Source: Oscillospiraceae bacterium
GTDB lineage: Bacteria > Bacillota > Clostridia > Oscillospirales > Acutalibacteraceae
NCBI GenBank assembly: GCA_029219165.1
Contig: JAQXSW010000001.1
Span: 18,300 to 82,299, forward strand
Direction of reading: 5' to 3'
Length of the DNA stretch: 64,000 bases
Shown: in pieces, positions 52,739-61,224 of the stretch
Layout of the letters: each line of letters opens with the position of its first letter
Position numbering within the stretch: position 1 is the first letter of the stretch
The notes under the pieces: model-generated
Told to the model about the DNA's origin: nothing
Databases searched by the model: none
The model's input: the letters and a program-made list of their open reading frames with translations, nothing else
Translations under genes and position numbers: made by a program

Positions 52739-55119
52739 TTTCCAAAGACCTTCTTTGCTATTTCAACAGATTCCATTGCATCTTTAGCATAATAATCGGC
52801 TCCCATTTCCTTTGCATATTCAGGAGTAAGCACCGCACCGCCAACCCAAATTTCACATTCATGATTTGATTTATGAAGTAAATCTATTGTTTCCTTCATT
52901 GAAGCAAGTGTTGTAGTCATTAATGCAGAAAGACCTATTAATTTAACGTCCTCTTTGGTAGCTGTTTTAACAACAAGTTCCGGCGGTACATCCTTACCAA
53001 GATCTATAAGTGTATATCCATAATTTTCAAGAATAGTTTTGACAATATTTTTTCCGATATCATGTATGTCGCCTTTTACTGTTGCTACAATTATTTTTCC
53101 TTTACTTACAGATTTAGAACCATTTTTAGCAATTTGTGTCTTTAAAACATCAAAGCTTTCAGTTGCAGAAGTTGCGGAATTAATAAGTTGAGGAAGGAAT
53201 AACTCGCCTTTTTCATACTTTGAGCCAACTATGTCAAGAGCCGGAATTAAATACGTGTTGATTATTTCCATTTCTGTTTTGCCAGATTCAAGTAGTTCTA
53301 TCGTAATTTGTCTACACTCGTCTTTAAGACCCTTTAGCACTGAAGTCACCAATGGATGTAGATCAAAAGAATCAGACTCAAAAGAAGTGGTCACAGGCGA
53401 TTTTACAACCATTTCAACTTTTGGTTTATTAGAACAAGCCTCAATATACTTTTCAGCGTTCTTGTCTCTGTTATATATGACATTAAAAACCCTAATTGTA
53501 TCCATAATACTTTCAACATTTGGATTGACAATTGGAAGATCAAGTCCATTTTCCATTGCAAGCATTAAAAATCCGGATGTTATTAGTTCTCTATTTGGCA
53601 AGCCAAATGAAATATTTGACACTCCAAGAACCAAATGAAGACCAAGTTCATTTTTAATTCGTCTCATTGCCTTTAATGTTTCAACAGCTTTATCTTGCTC
53701 TGCTGAAACAGTAAGTGTAAGACAGTCAATGAACACATCTTCCTTCGGAATACCATATTTTAAAGCTTCTTTTAAAATTCTTTCGGCAATAATGAATCTT
53801 TCTTCAGCAGTTTTAGGAATACCCTTTTCATCCATAGTGAGACCAATAACAGCGGCGCCATATTTTTTTACAATAGGAAGGATCTTTTCAAGTTTGTCCT
53901 TTTCTCCATTAACAGAATTTATTATTGCCTTTCCGTTTACAACACGAAGACCAGCCTCAAGAGCCTCAACACTTGAAGAGTCAATTTGTAACGGTAAATC
54001 TGTTACAGACTGAATTGCACGAATAACCTTAACTATTGTTTCTGCTTCGTTAACTTCGGGCACACCAACATTTACATCAAGAATGTCAGCACCGGCATCA
54101 GCCTGTTCCACCGCCTGTTTTATTACATAGTCTAGATCGTTTTCCCTTATTGCCTGTGAGAAGCGTTTTTTTCCGGTTGGATTAATTCTTTCACCAATAA
54201 CTTTAACTCCATCAATAACCACAACATTAGTTGGTGCGCAAACAACTGATTGACCGGTTTTATAATGTTCGCTTGCAATTTTAGAGGATGTCTCATTGAT
54301 TATTTCTTTGATATATTCAGGACTTGTTCCACAGCATCCACCGAGGAAACTGACACCCAAGTCAACAAATGGTATAAGCTCTTGTGCAAATTCTTTTGCA
54401 TCTATACTGTAAAGACCGGTTTTTGGGTCCGGAAGACCGGCATTTGCTTTCACAATAATTGGCAAATCTGTTAAAGAAGATAATTCCTTTGCCATTGGAT
54501 ATATTTCAAAAGGAGCAAGTGAGCAATTAATACCCATTGCATCTACCGCAAGTCCGTTTAAGACAGTGGCCATAGCCTGTACACTACAGCCGGTGAAAGT
54601 TCGGCCTGAAAGTTCAAATGACATTGTAACAAACACAGGAAGTGATGTATTTTCTTTAGCAGCAAGAACAGCCGCCTTTACCTCATATAAGTCAGTAAAT
54701 GTTTCAAAAACAACTAAATCAGCACCGGCCTTTTCTCCACTGATAAGCATTTCCTTAAAAATATCATATGCCTCTAAAAATGGAAGTGGGCCATAAGGTT
54801 CAAGAAGTTGTCCTATTGGTCCAATATCCAGACAAATTTTTGTATCAGTACCCATTGATGCTTCTTTAGCGCATGAAATACCTGCCGAAACAAGTTCATC
54901 TACACTATATCCTGAATCTTTTATTTTATATCTATTAGCACCAAATGTATTTGAATAAATGTATTGGCTTCCGGCCTCAATATACTGCTTATGAATTGAA
55001 ACAACAGTGTTTCTATCAGTTATATTTAAAATCTCCGGACAACGTCCCGGCTTAAGACCTGCCTTTTGAAGCATGGTGCCCATTGCTCCGTCTAAATACT
55101 GTATTTTATGTTTTTCCAC
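52735..55119 (-). CDS. metH: Cobalamin-dependent methionine synthase lacking the activation domain
   Basis: About 794 residues: a homocysteine/zinc domain (DGAMGTMLQ, GINCSLAP, GGCCGTSPEYI), a pterin-binding domain (VIGERINPTGKKRF, DADILDVNVGVP-type), the cap helices and a B12-binding domain with the DxHxxG motif in GDIHDIGKNIV. The C-terminal SAM-binding reactivation domain of E. coli MetH (1,227 residues) is missing and encoded by the next gene upstream. The frame opens at 55215, but GTG at 55119 after AAAGGCGGGTGG fits family N-termini, overlapping that gene by 14 nt. Confidence 0.93.
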   Translation of the reverse strand: MEKHKIQYLDGAMGTMLQKAGLKPGRCPEILNITDRNTVVSIHKQYIEAGSQYIYSNTFGANRYKIKDSGYSVDELVSAGISCAKEASMGTDTKICLDIGPIGQLLEPYGPLPFLEAYDIFKEMLISGEKAGADLVVFETFTDLYEVKAAVLAAKENTSLPVFVTMSFELSGRTFTGCSVQAMATVLNGLAVDAMGINCSLAPFEIYPMAKELSSLTDLPIIVKANAGLPDPKTGLYSIDAKEFAQELIPFVDLGVSFLGGCCGTSPEYIKEIINETSSKIASEHYKTGQSVVCAPTNVVVIDGVKVIGERINPTGKKRFSQAIRENDLDYVIKQAVEQADAGADILDVNVGVPEVNEAETIVKVIRAIQSVTDLPLQIDSSSVEALEAGLRVVNGKAIINSVNGEKDKLEKILPIVKKYGAAVIGLTMDEKGIPKTAEERFIIAERILKEALKYGIPKEDVFIDCLTLTVSAEQDKAVETLKAMRRIKNELGLHLVLGVSNISFGLPNRELITSGFLMLAMENGLDLPIVNPNVESIMDTIRVFNVIYNRDKNAEKYIEACSNKPKVEMVVKSPVTTSFESDSFDLHPLVTSVLKGLKDECRQITIELLESGKTEMEIINTYLIPALDIVGSKYEKGELFLPQLINSATSATESFDVLKTQIAKNGSKSVSKGKIIVATVKGDIHDIGKNIVKTILENYGYTLIDLGKDVPPELVVKTATKEDVKLIGLSALMTTTLASMKETIDLLHKSNHECEIWVGGAVLTPEYAKEMGADYYAKDAMESVEIAKKVFGK

Positions 55120-55783
55120 AATAGCCACCCGCCTTTCTGTAAGTGCAATTTTCAAACATACTACAATAAGCACACCCTCTAAAGCGCTTTGTCTGAGGAG
55201 TGTTTGCAACTCCAATAATTGCCGTTACAGACTTTCTTGGAATCATAATGAGCGATTCAGTCAAAGTAAGACCAATTTGTCTTGATGTATCCAAAATTTT
55301 AATAAAATCCTTTTGACATTCAATTGGAAAGTCACCATAACCCGGACTGAATCTATCCGTAAAATGTTTATTAACGAAACCATCATTTGAAATTATTTTT
55401 GTAGCTTCGTCACAGACAGTCTCAATTGCCGCAGATCCACAAGAATCTAATATTATTGAATTTGTAAGACTTCTAGGTTTTGCTTTAGTTATTTCAAGGT
55501 CCATTTCCGCTCCAAGAGTTGCGCACATTAAAATAACCGAGTCACAATCAGAAAGTAATACTTTTATGTCATTACCCTTGAGTCCAAAATCCGTATCAAC
55601 TAATGTCCAACTTGATTTATCTATTGGGAATTCTTTCCAAATAAAACGAGGATGAATCTTATTCATTGTTATTTTAATAGCATTATTAATTGCTACTGCA
55701 ACATCTTCATCTATTTCAGTTCCACGCCAGCCAAGGTACAAAAGTACCTCATTTCTGTTAAATTCTGAAATTTGAAGTTCCAT
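55106..55783 (-). CDS. Methionine synthase activation-domain protein
   Basis: A 225-residue stand-alone version of the MetH reactivation domain, which remethylates oxidised cob(II)alamin with SAM. Features: VLLYLGWRGTEID near 8, ILDSCGSAAIETVCDE near 110, RFSPGYGDFPIECQ near 145 (the RxxPGYG SAM motif), and a Cys-rich C-terminal tail CAYCSMFENCTYRKAGGYCG. ATG at 55783 follows GGAGG. It overlaps metH, so the two halves are translated together. Confidence 0.92.
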   Translation of the reverse strand: MELQISEFNRNEVLLYLGWRGTEIDEDVAVAINNAIKITMNKIHPRFIWKEFPIDKSSWTLVDTDFGLKGNDIKVLLSDCDSVILMCATLGAEMDLEITKAKPRSLTNSIILDSCGSAAIETVCDEATKIISNDGFVNKHFTDRFSPGYGDFPIECQKDFIKILDTSRQIGLTLTESLIMIPRKSVTAIIGVANTPQTKRFRGCAYCSMFENCTYRKAGGYCGKT

Positions 55784-55815
55784 AAGATTCACCTCCAAAA
55801 TATAATTATTAAATT

Positions 55816-57207
55816 TTAAATATTATCAAGAATATATCTTGCAACATGAACACCACTTGCAGATGCATGCGACAAGGAATGTGTAACACCTGAACCGTCT
55901 CCGATAATAAATAGGTTTTTGTGTTTTGTTTCAAGGTGTTCATCAATTTGAACTTCCATATTATAAAACTTAACCTCAACACCATAAAGAAGTGTATCAT
56001 CATTTGCAGTACCAGGAGCTATTTTATCAAGTGCATAAATCATTTCAATAATACCGTCAAGAATTCTCTTTGGCATTACAAGTGAAAGGTCTCCCGGGGT
56101 TGCGCTAAGAGTAGGTGTAATAAATGAGCGATTAATTCTCTTTTCTGTACTACGCTGACCACGAATAAGGTCACCAAAACGTTGTACAATTACGCCACCG
56201 CCAAGCATATTGGAAAGTTTTGCAATACTTTCACCATACTCATTACTATCTTTAAATGGCTCTGTAAAGTGCTTAGAAACCAAAAGAGCAAAGTTTGTAT
56301 TTTCTGTATGATATTCAGGATTTTCATAACTATGACCATTAACTGTAATAATACCGTTCGTGTTTTCAGTTACGACTGCTCCCTTTGGATTCATGCAGAA
56401 AGTTCTAACCTTATCTTGATATTTTTCTGTCATATATACAATTTTGCTCTCATAAAGCTCATCTGTAATTGGAGCAAAAACCTCAGCCGGAAGTTCAACA
56501 CGAACACCAATATCCACACGGTTTGAGCTTGTGTAGATATCAAGATTTTTACAAATTGTCTCCATCCATTTACTTCCGCTTCTTCCAACAGAAACAATAC
56601 ATTTATCACAGACAAATACCTTTTCTTCTTTTCCTGAAATAAGTGAAGAAATTTCATATTTGCCATCTTCTAAAATTTGAACATCCTTGACAGGAGAATT
56701 AAAATAAAAATCTACTCTATCCTTCATTTCATTGTACAAATTTTCAAGGACTTCATAGTTTTTATCTGTTCCAAGATGTCTGACAGAAGCATCTAAAAGA
56801 TGAAGCTTATTTTGAAGACAAATTCTCTTAAAATCAGAATTGGCTGTTGAATAAAGATGAGTTCCTTCTCCACCATATTTTAGATTTATTGTATCCACAT
56901 ACTCCATGAGCTCTATAGCATGATTCTTTCCAATATATTCATAGAGTGTTCCGCCAAATTCATTTGTAATATTATACTTTCCATCTGAAAAGGCTCCGGC
57001 ACCACCAAATCCATTCATTATTGCACATGGATTACAGTGAACACATTTTTTGACAGTTTTGCCGTCAATTGGGCATTTTCTTTTTTCAAGACGATTTCCT
57101 GTTTCAAAAATAGCAATCTTTAAATCCTTTGAATTTTTCATAAGTTCAAATGCAGAAAAAATACCACCTGGGCCTGCACCAACAATGATTACATCATAAT
57201 TATTCAT
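55816..57207 (-). CDS. FAD-dependent oxidoreductase of the COG2509 type
   Basis: A 463-residue flavoprotein. The dinucleotide-binding motif VIIVGAGPGGIFSAFEL is at the N-terminus, with FETGNRLEKRKCPIDG and CVHCNPCAIMNGFGGAGAFSDGK, where the Cys residues could hold a metal or disulphide. IVQRFGDLIRGQRS near 340 and FIIGDGSGVTHSLSHASASG near 440 are conserved in this group, annotated as uncharacterised FAD-dependent dehydrogenases. It lies 33 nt before the MetH activation gene; an electron-transfer role for cobalamin reduction is possible but speculative. Confidence 0.8.
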   Translation of the reverse strand: MNNYDVIIVGAGPGGIFSAFELMKNSKDLKIAIFETGNRLEKRKCPIDGKTVKKCVHCNPCAIMNGFGGAGAFSDGKYNITNEFGGTLYEYIGKNHAIELMEYVDTINLKYGGEGTHLYSTANSDFKRICLQNKLHLLDASVRHLGTDKNYEVLENLYNEMKDRVDFYFNSPVKDVQILEDGKYEISSLISGKEEKVFVCDKCIVSVGRSGSKWMETICKNLDIYTSSNRVDIGVRVELPAEVFAPITDELYESKIVYMTEKYQDKVRTFCMNPKGAVVTENTNGIITVNGHSYENPEYHTENTNFALLVSKHFTEPFKDSNEYGESIAKLSNMLGGGVIVQRFGDLIRGQRSTEKRINRSFITPTLSATPGDLSLVMPKRILDGIIEMIYALDKIAPGTANDDTLLYGVEVKFYNMEVQIDEHLETKHKNLFIIGDGSGVTHSLSHASASGVHVARYILDNI

Positions 57208-57218
57208 TTTAATTCACC

Positions 57219-57932
57219 TTATATTTTATTTGGAAGTTTATTAATTCTTCTATTTATTATTTTTATATATCCTAAAGATATAAGTAGTACGAATACTGTA
57301 ATAATTGCAATCCAATAAGCTGATCCCATAAAATACGGAGCCTGACCACCAAGCCCAAAAAGACCGGCTGGTGAGTCAAAATTTAGGAAAAAGTATGGAT
57401 AGTTTTGTCCCCCGCCAAAGTCCCAATTTAAATAATAACCTAAAACTGAAAATGCTAAATAATACAATGGTGGAATTACAGCAAGTACAGATTCTTTCTT
57501 ATTAAATTCACGTCCTCTTGTAAAACCAATAAAATCAATTATTGCCAAAAGCGGGGTTACAATATGAACTAAGACTTGAGACAAGGAAAATGGATTAAAA
57601 TTATATGTATCCATTGCAATAAATGCAGGAGCTAATACAAAACAGTAAACAAAACCAGTCAAAGTAATTGAAACAGTAAATATTAGTTGTAACAAATACA
57701 TCCTGCTATTTAAAATATATTTTCCACCACGTATGGCATTTATATACATAATGGCCATTACAAGGTCAAATAACGCAATCCAAATGTTACTTTGAACTGT
57801 AAAATACAAAAGCAACAATTTACCGCCCATAAATCCACTGGAAGTAAAACACAGAATTAATCCAATAGTTGTAGATATAACTAAGAGTAGCTTTAAAACA
57901 ATTGAAATAATTGCTCTATGCATTTCACTCAT
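57219..57932 (-). CDS. Pr6Pr family membrane protein
   Basis: A 237-residue membrane protein with about six helices (IVLKLLLVISTTIGLILCF, LLYFTVQSNIWIALFDLVM, LIFTVSITLTGFVYCFVLA, VLVHIVTPLLAIIDFIGF and two more). The GGKLLLLYFTVQSNIW and VHIVTPLLAIIDF patterns match what is called Pr6Pr, related to the FAR-17a/AIG1 group. The function is unknown. It starts the run leading to metH, 11 nt before the FAD protein. Confidence 0.75.
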   Translation of the reverse strand: MSEMHRAIISIVLKLLLVISTTIGLILCFTSSGFMGGKLLLLYFTVQSNIWIALFDLVMAIMYINAIRGGKYILNSRMYLLQLIFTVSITLTGFVYCFVLAPAFIAMDTYNFNPFSLSQVLVHIVTPLLAIIDFIGFTRGREFNKKESVLAVIPPLYYLAFSVLGYYLNWDFGGGQNYPYFFLNFDSPAGLFGLGGQAPYFMGSAYWIAIITVFVLLISLGYIKIINRRINKLPNKI

Positions 57933-57980
57933 TCTATCACCCCACTTTAAACATTATAAATACTATAGATGTTATGTCAA

Positions 57981-58035
57981 CCGGGGACGGTTCTCGACGA
58001 CCGGGGACGGTTCTCGACGATGGAGAACCGTCCCC
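57981..58035. repeat. GC-rich tandem and inverted repeat
   Basis: A 20-bp unit CCGGGGACGGTTCTCGACGA is present twice in tandem (57981-58000 and 58001-58020), then an inverted half copy, GAGAACCGTCCCC (58023-58035), pairs with GGGGACGGTTCTC of the second unit (58003-58015) across a 7-nt loop. It is far richer in GC than its surroundings and lies between two leftward genes. The GGGGACGGTTCTC core resembles dispersed intergenic repeats known in Clostridia. Confidence 0.9.
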
Positions 58036-58060
58036 ACTTTAACACGCTAAAACAAAAAGC

Positions 58061-58087
58061 CAGACTGACAGCACAACTGCCAGTCTG
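58061..58087 (-). terminator. Intrinsic terminator of the GtrA-like gene
   Basis: An 11-bp stem with one mismatch (58061-58071 with 58077-58087), 5-nt loop, followed on the minus strand by GGCTTTTTGTTTT. It begins 14 nt after the GtrA-like stop codon. Confidence 0.85.
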
Positions 58088-58101
58088 TTTTTTTAGAAAT
58101 C

Positions 58102-58740
58102 TTATTCTTCAACTTTTCTTTCTTTAAGAAGAACGAATTTTTCCATTGGGAAAAGAATAAGCATTTGCACAAGACCTGCTGCAAGACCTGCAATTGTACG
58201 AGCAAGGCCGGCAAGGAATGCTATTCCAAGATTTGAAAGCCAACCATATACAAAAGCCTGAAGCCATGTTGAGAAAAGAATAAGAGCACAAATAAGAAGT
58301 ATGTAAATTACAAAACAATATGTAGGAGCATCTGATTTGAATGTTGTCTTCTTATTTTGAATATAACCATAGATATTTGCAATTGCATTGGAAAGGAAAA
58401 ACGGAAGTACATAGCCCCATGTAACCACTCCTGAAACTACATATTTTGCATAGTCAGCAGCTCCGCTTTCTGTTGTTACATCAAAAATTGAATTTGGAAC
58501 GAAAATAGTTTGAAGGAAGCCCGGAAGTGTTGCTGTAACGCTATCAAAAATTAATGGTAAAAGATTTGCTAATACAAGTTGAATAATTGTTACGCCAAGC
58601 GATACTACAAGGAATTTTACAATTTGCCAAAGTGTCTTAATTCCGCCACCCTTTGCTTCGGCTTTTTCGTCAATTTTAGAAATAAAACCTTTCTTGTTTT
58701 CTGTGGTTTCCACTGTTTCCATTGTTTCAAGTTCTGCCAT
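58102..58740 (-). CDS. GtrA-like membrane protein
   Basis: A 212-residue protein with a Glu/Thr/Lys-rich N-terminal tail of about 35 residues, then four or five helices: IVKFLVVSLGVTIIQLVLAN, WGYVLPFFLSNAIANIYGYI, CFVIYILLICALILFSTWL and LARTIAGLAAGLVQMLILFP. The SNAIANIYGYIQNKKTTFKS segment fits the GtrA family, which helps move lipid-linked sugars. It is longer than typical GtrA (about 120-140). The partner glycosyltransferase is not adjacent. It follows apt by 22 nt. Confidence 0.7.
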   Translation of the reverse strand: MAELETMETVETTENKKGFISKIDEKAEAKGGGIKTLWQIVKFLVVSLGVTIIQLVLANLLPLIFDSVTATLPGFLQTIFVPNSIFDVTTESGAADYAKYVVSGVVTWGYVLPFFLSNAIANIYGYIQNKKTTFKSDAPTYCFVIYILLICALILFSTWLQAFVYGWLSNLGIAFLAGLARTIAGLAAGLVQMLILFPMEKFVLLKERKVEE

Positions 58741-58762
58741 TTGATTTACCCCTTACGTTTTT

Positions 58763-59302
58763 TTATTTGAAGAAAAGCGGCAATGGTTCAAGATAGATGA
58801 TATCCTCCCTATCCTTTGCATCACCTTCAGCAAGCACTGCACACTTTCCAACAATATTTGCACCTGCTTTTTCACAAAGAGCTTCAACAGCCTTAAGTGA
58901 TTCACCGGTTGAAATAACATCATCGACTATAAGAACTCTCTTGCCCTTCATTTGGTCTGCTTCAGCCTTATCAAGGTACAAGTGTTGATCCCTATCAGTT
59001 GTGATTGAACGAACTTCTACACCAAAAACTTCTTTCATATAAAGTTTTGTGCCTTTTCTAGCTACAAAATATGGTTTTCCGGATTGGCGGGCAACTTCGT
59101 ATCCAAGAGGAATACCCTTTGCCTCCGCTGTCAAAACATAGTCAAACTCCGGAGCTTTCTTTAAAATACCGCTTGCTGCAGCAACTGTCATTTCAACGTC
59201 ACCAAAAATAACAAAAGCAGCAATGCTGAGGTTATCATTTACTTTACAAATAGGAAGTTGTCTTGTAACACCTTCTATTGTAATTTCATAAAATTCATTC
59301 AT
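58763..59302 (-). CDS. apt: Phosphoribosyltransferase (adenine phosphoribosyltransferase-like)
   Basis: Type I PRTase of 179 residues, probably salvaging adenine (or another purine) with PRPP. The PRPP loop VLIVDDVISTGESLKAVEAL is near 120, and VLTAEAKGIPLGYEVARQ and YFVARKGTKLYM are APRT-like. GTG at 59311 is part of the AGGTG site, so ATG at 59302 is chosen. It has its own promoter with a palindrome. The exact base is inferred. The family assignment is good, the substrate less so. Confidence 0.82.
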   Translation of the reverse strand: MNEFYEITIEGVTRQLPICKVNDNLSIAAFVIFGDVEMTVAAASGILKKAPEFDYVLTAEAKGIPLGYEVARQSGKPYFVARKGTKLYMKEVFGVEVRSITTDRDQHLYLDKAEADQMKGKRVLIVDDVISTGESLKAVEALCEKAGANIVGKCAVLAEGDAKDREDIIYLEPLPLFFK

Positions 59303-59335
59303 GTCTTTCACCTTTTTATAAAATAATACAATAAA

Positions 59336-59364
59336 ATTTTACCATTAATGACCTTTTGGGTCAA
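59336..59364 (-). promoter_or_regulatory. Sigma-A promoter of apt with an embedded palindrome
   Basis: On the minus strand TTGACC (59359-59364) and TAAAAT (59336-59341) are 17 nt apart. A 15-bp palindrome TGACCTTTTGGGTCA (59349-59363, arms of 5 bp) overlaps the -35 element and could bind a regulator. Confidence 0.7.
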
Positions 59365-59374
59365 GAAAATCAAG

Positions 59375-59407
59375 AAACTCCGGGTGCCGAAAAAACACCC
59401 GGAGTTT
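59375..59407 (-). terminator. Intrinsic terminator after the TVP38 gene
   Basis: Perfect 12-bp stem AAACTCCGGGTG (59375-59386 with 59396-59407) with a 9-nt loop, followed on the minus strand by CTTGATTTTCTTGA. It separates the TVP38-like gene from apt. Confidence 0.8.
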
Positions 59408-59410
59408 TGG

Positions 59411-60073
59411 TTAAAATATACCTGTTGTGAAAACTGCCTCGCCGAATTTTTCAAATAAACAACAGTAAGCAAATATACACCACGGTTTTGTAAGAATAGT
59501 TATAATAACATACTTTTTGAAATCCACCTTTAAAAGTCCGGATAAAAATGCAAGAAAATCATCTGGAAACAAAGGCAATAGAAAAGCAAGTGTCATAAAG
59601 AGAAAATAATTCGGCTTAGAATTAGCCCATTCGTAATATTTGTTATATTTCTCTTCTGATATTAGCCTTTTTACAAATGCAACTCCATATTTTGAAGCTA
59701 AATAATAAGCAAGAATGGTTCCAAGTGAAATACCTATGTAATTACACAGAAAGCCCGGTACTGTTCCAAAAAGCATTCCTCCGACAGCATAACCCGGTTG
59801 ACAAAGAAGGAATGGAATAATTACTTGCATTGTTTGGAAGATTGTAAGAATTACAAAACCCCAACCACCAAATGAAGCAATATATTCCCTCATTGCATAT
59901 ATTGAATCAAAATATCCTTTACTGTATGCATTAATACAAAATATAGCAAGAGCAATAACAAACACAAGAAGAACATATTGGGAAATCTTTATTAACTTGT
60001 CGGCAAATTCTTGACCTCTTCTGGCCTTTTCCTCATCTTCAATAAGATTGGTCAATTCTAAGTTCTTATCCAA
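59411..60073 (-). CDS. TVP38/TMEM64 family membrane protein
   Basis: A 220-residue membrane protein with about six helices. The core of the SNARE-associated/DedA-like domain is visible: FLLCQPGYAVGGMLFGTVPGFLC near 95, GISLGTILAYYLASKYG near 118 and LLPLFPDDFLAFLSGLLKV near 165. Members are lipid scramblases or related transporters; the substrate here is unknown. It starts after a short Glu/Asp-rich N-terminal tail. Confidence 0.87.
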   Translation of the reverse strand: MDKNLELTNLIEDEEKARRGQEFADKLIKISQYVLLVFVIALAIFCINAYSKGYFDSIYAMREYIASFGGWGFVILTIFQTMQVIIPFLLCQPGYAVGGMLFGTVPGFLCNYIGISLGTILAYYLASKYGVAFVKRLISEEKYNKYYEWANSKPNYFLFMTLAFLLPLFPDDFLAFLSGLLKVDFKKYVIITILTKPWCIFAYCCLFEKFGEAVFTTGIF

Positions 60074-60171
60074 AATTTGTCCTCCAAATTTTTAGTACGT
60101 GATTATCTTAACACATACAAAAAGTGAATAAAAGCAAATTGGATAATCTTAATTTGACTGTAACAAATATG

Positions 60172-60202
60172 AAAAAAAGTCGAAGAAATTGCTCCCTTCG
60201 AC
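60172..60202 (-). terminator. Orphan leftward terminator upstream of the TVP38 gene
   Basis: GTCGAAG (60179-60185) pairs with CTTCGAC (60196-60202) around a 10-nt loop, followed on the minus strand by TTTTTTTC. No leftward gene ends before it; the TVP38 gene begins at 60073 downstream. It may end a short leftward RNA or insulate the gene. The rest of 60074-60298 holds only likely promoters. Confidence 0.6.
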
Positions 60203-60298
60203 ACCTTTACATTACCACATTTTAAGAAAAAAATAAAGACTTGTATTAAATTTTTATTGGGTGTATTGAGTATTTATCAAACATAAAGGAGAATTAAA

Positions 60299-61171
60299 AT
60301 GGATAATTTAACTGCAAAAGTAAGCCTATTTGCAAGAGCCTATCATCATAAACACAATGATGTGAAAATTTTTGATGATTATATGGCCGAACAACTTTTG
60401 GGTGAAGATTATGAGATAATATCTCAAAATATGACCAACGGTATTAATTTCTTTCTACCCGGTTTCCAAGGTACAAAAGAAGATGGATTAAAATTAATAG
60501 TAAATAGTCAGCTTTCCCCTTCTGTACTTGGAAGAAGTATTTTTTGTGAAACAGCCCTACAAAATGAAATACATATTGGATGTGAGCAATACGTAATTTT
60601 CGGTGCAGGATATGACACTTTTTCACTGAGAAATAAAAATTCAGAATTATCCGTTTTTGAAGTAGATTTAGCGGAAGTAATAGACGATAAAATGAATCGC
60701 CTAAAAAAATATCAATTAGAGTCAAACTCAATTTTTGTTCCTTGCGATTTATCCAAAGAAAATTGGAATGAATCGCTCCTTAAAAATGGTTTTGATAAAA
60801 ACACAAAGTCATTTGCAAGTCTTTTAGGACTCGTCTATTACCTTGAAAAAGATGACTTCAAAAAATTACTCTTAAAATATAATGAAATAATTACGCCCGG
60901 ATCTGCAGTTTGTTTTGATTACCCTATGACAGACGGAAGTAAAGAAACTGAAACAAACAAAGCTCTTGCCAGCGGTGCCGGTGAAGATATGAAGGCATCT
61001 TACACCTATGCAGAGCTGGAAATTCTTTTACAAGAGTGTGGATTTTTAATCTATGAACATTTATCTGCAAATGAAATGGACAAGCAGTTTTTTGAAGCAT
61101 ATAATTCACAAAATGAAAGTAAAATAAATTCTCCAATTGGTGTGGGTTATATTCTTGCTGTAAAAGGATAA
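60299..61171 (+). CDS. Class I SAM methyltransferase, leucine carboxyl methyltransferase family
   Basis: A 290-residue protein of the LCM/PPM1 type, which O-methylates carboxyl groups. The SAM motif YVIFGAGYDTFSLRN is near 100, EVDLAEVIDDKMNRLK near 122, and the later SFASLLGLVYYLEKDDF near 180 is typical of TIGR00027-like proteins. In bacteria these often act on small molecules or peptides in secondary metabolism; the substrate is unknown. ATG follows AAAGGAG. It is transcribed alone. Confidence 0.87.
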   Translation: MDNLTAKVSLFARAYHHKHNDVKIFDDYMAEQLLGEDYEIISQNMTNGINFFLPGFQGTKEDGLKLIVNSQLSPSVLGRSIFCETALQNEIHIGCEQYVIFGAGYDTFSLRNKNSELSVFEVDLAEVIDDKMNRLKKYQLESNSIFVPCDLSKENWNESLLKNGFDKNTKSFASLLGLVYYLEKDDFKKLLLKYNEIITPGSAVCFDYPMTDGSKETETNKALASGAGEDMKASYTYAELEILLQECGFLIYEHLSANEMDKQFFEAYNSQNESKINSPIGVGYILAVKG

Positions 61172-61180
61172 ATAAAAATA

Positions 61181-61213
61181 ACTCCTCATTTCGTATAAAA
61201 CGAGATGAGGAGT
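61181..61213 (+). terminator. Bidirectional terminator between the methyltransferase and purL
   Basis: A 14-bp stem with one wobble (61181-61194 with 61200-61213), 5-nt loop, followed by TTTATAATG on the plus strand and by TATTTTTATTTATCC on the minus strand. It serves both convergent genes. Confidence 0.88.
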
Positions 61214-61224
61214 TTTATAATGTC

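Noticed and set aside
55120..55215. Extended metH start at 55215
   Set aside because: It lies inside the activation-domain gene in another frame; the GTG at 55119 with a good site matches where MetH proteins begin.
57979..58036. CRISPR-like repeat
   Set aside because: The two units are directly adjacent without spacers, followed by an inverted copy; this is a hairpin repeat, not an array.
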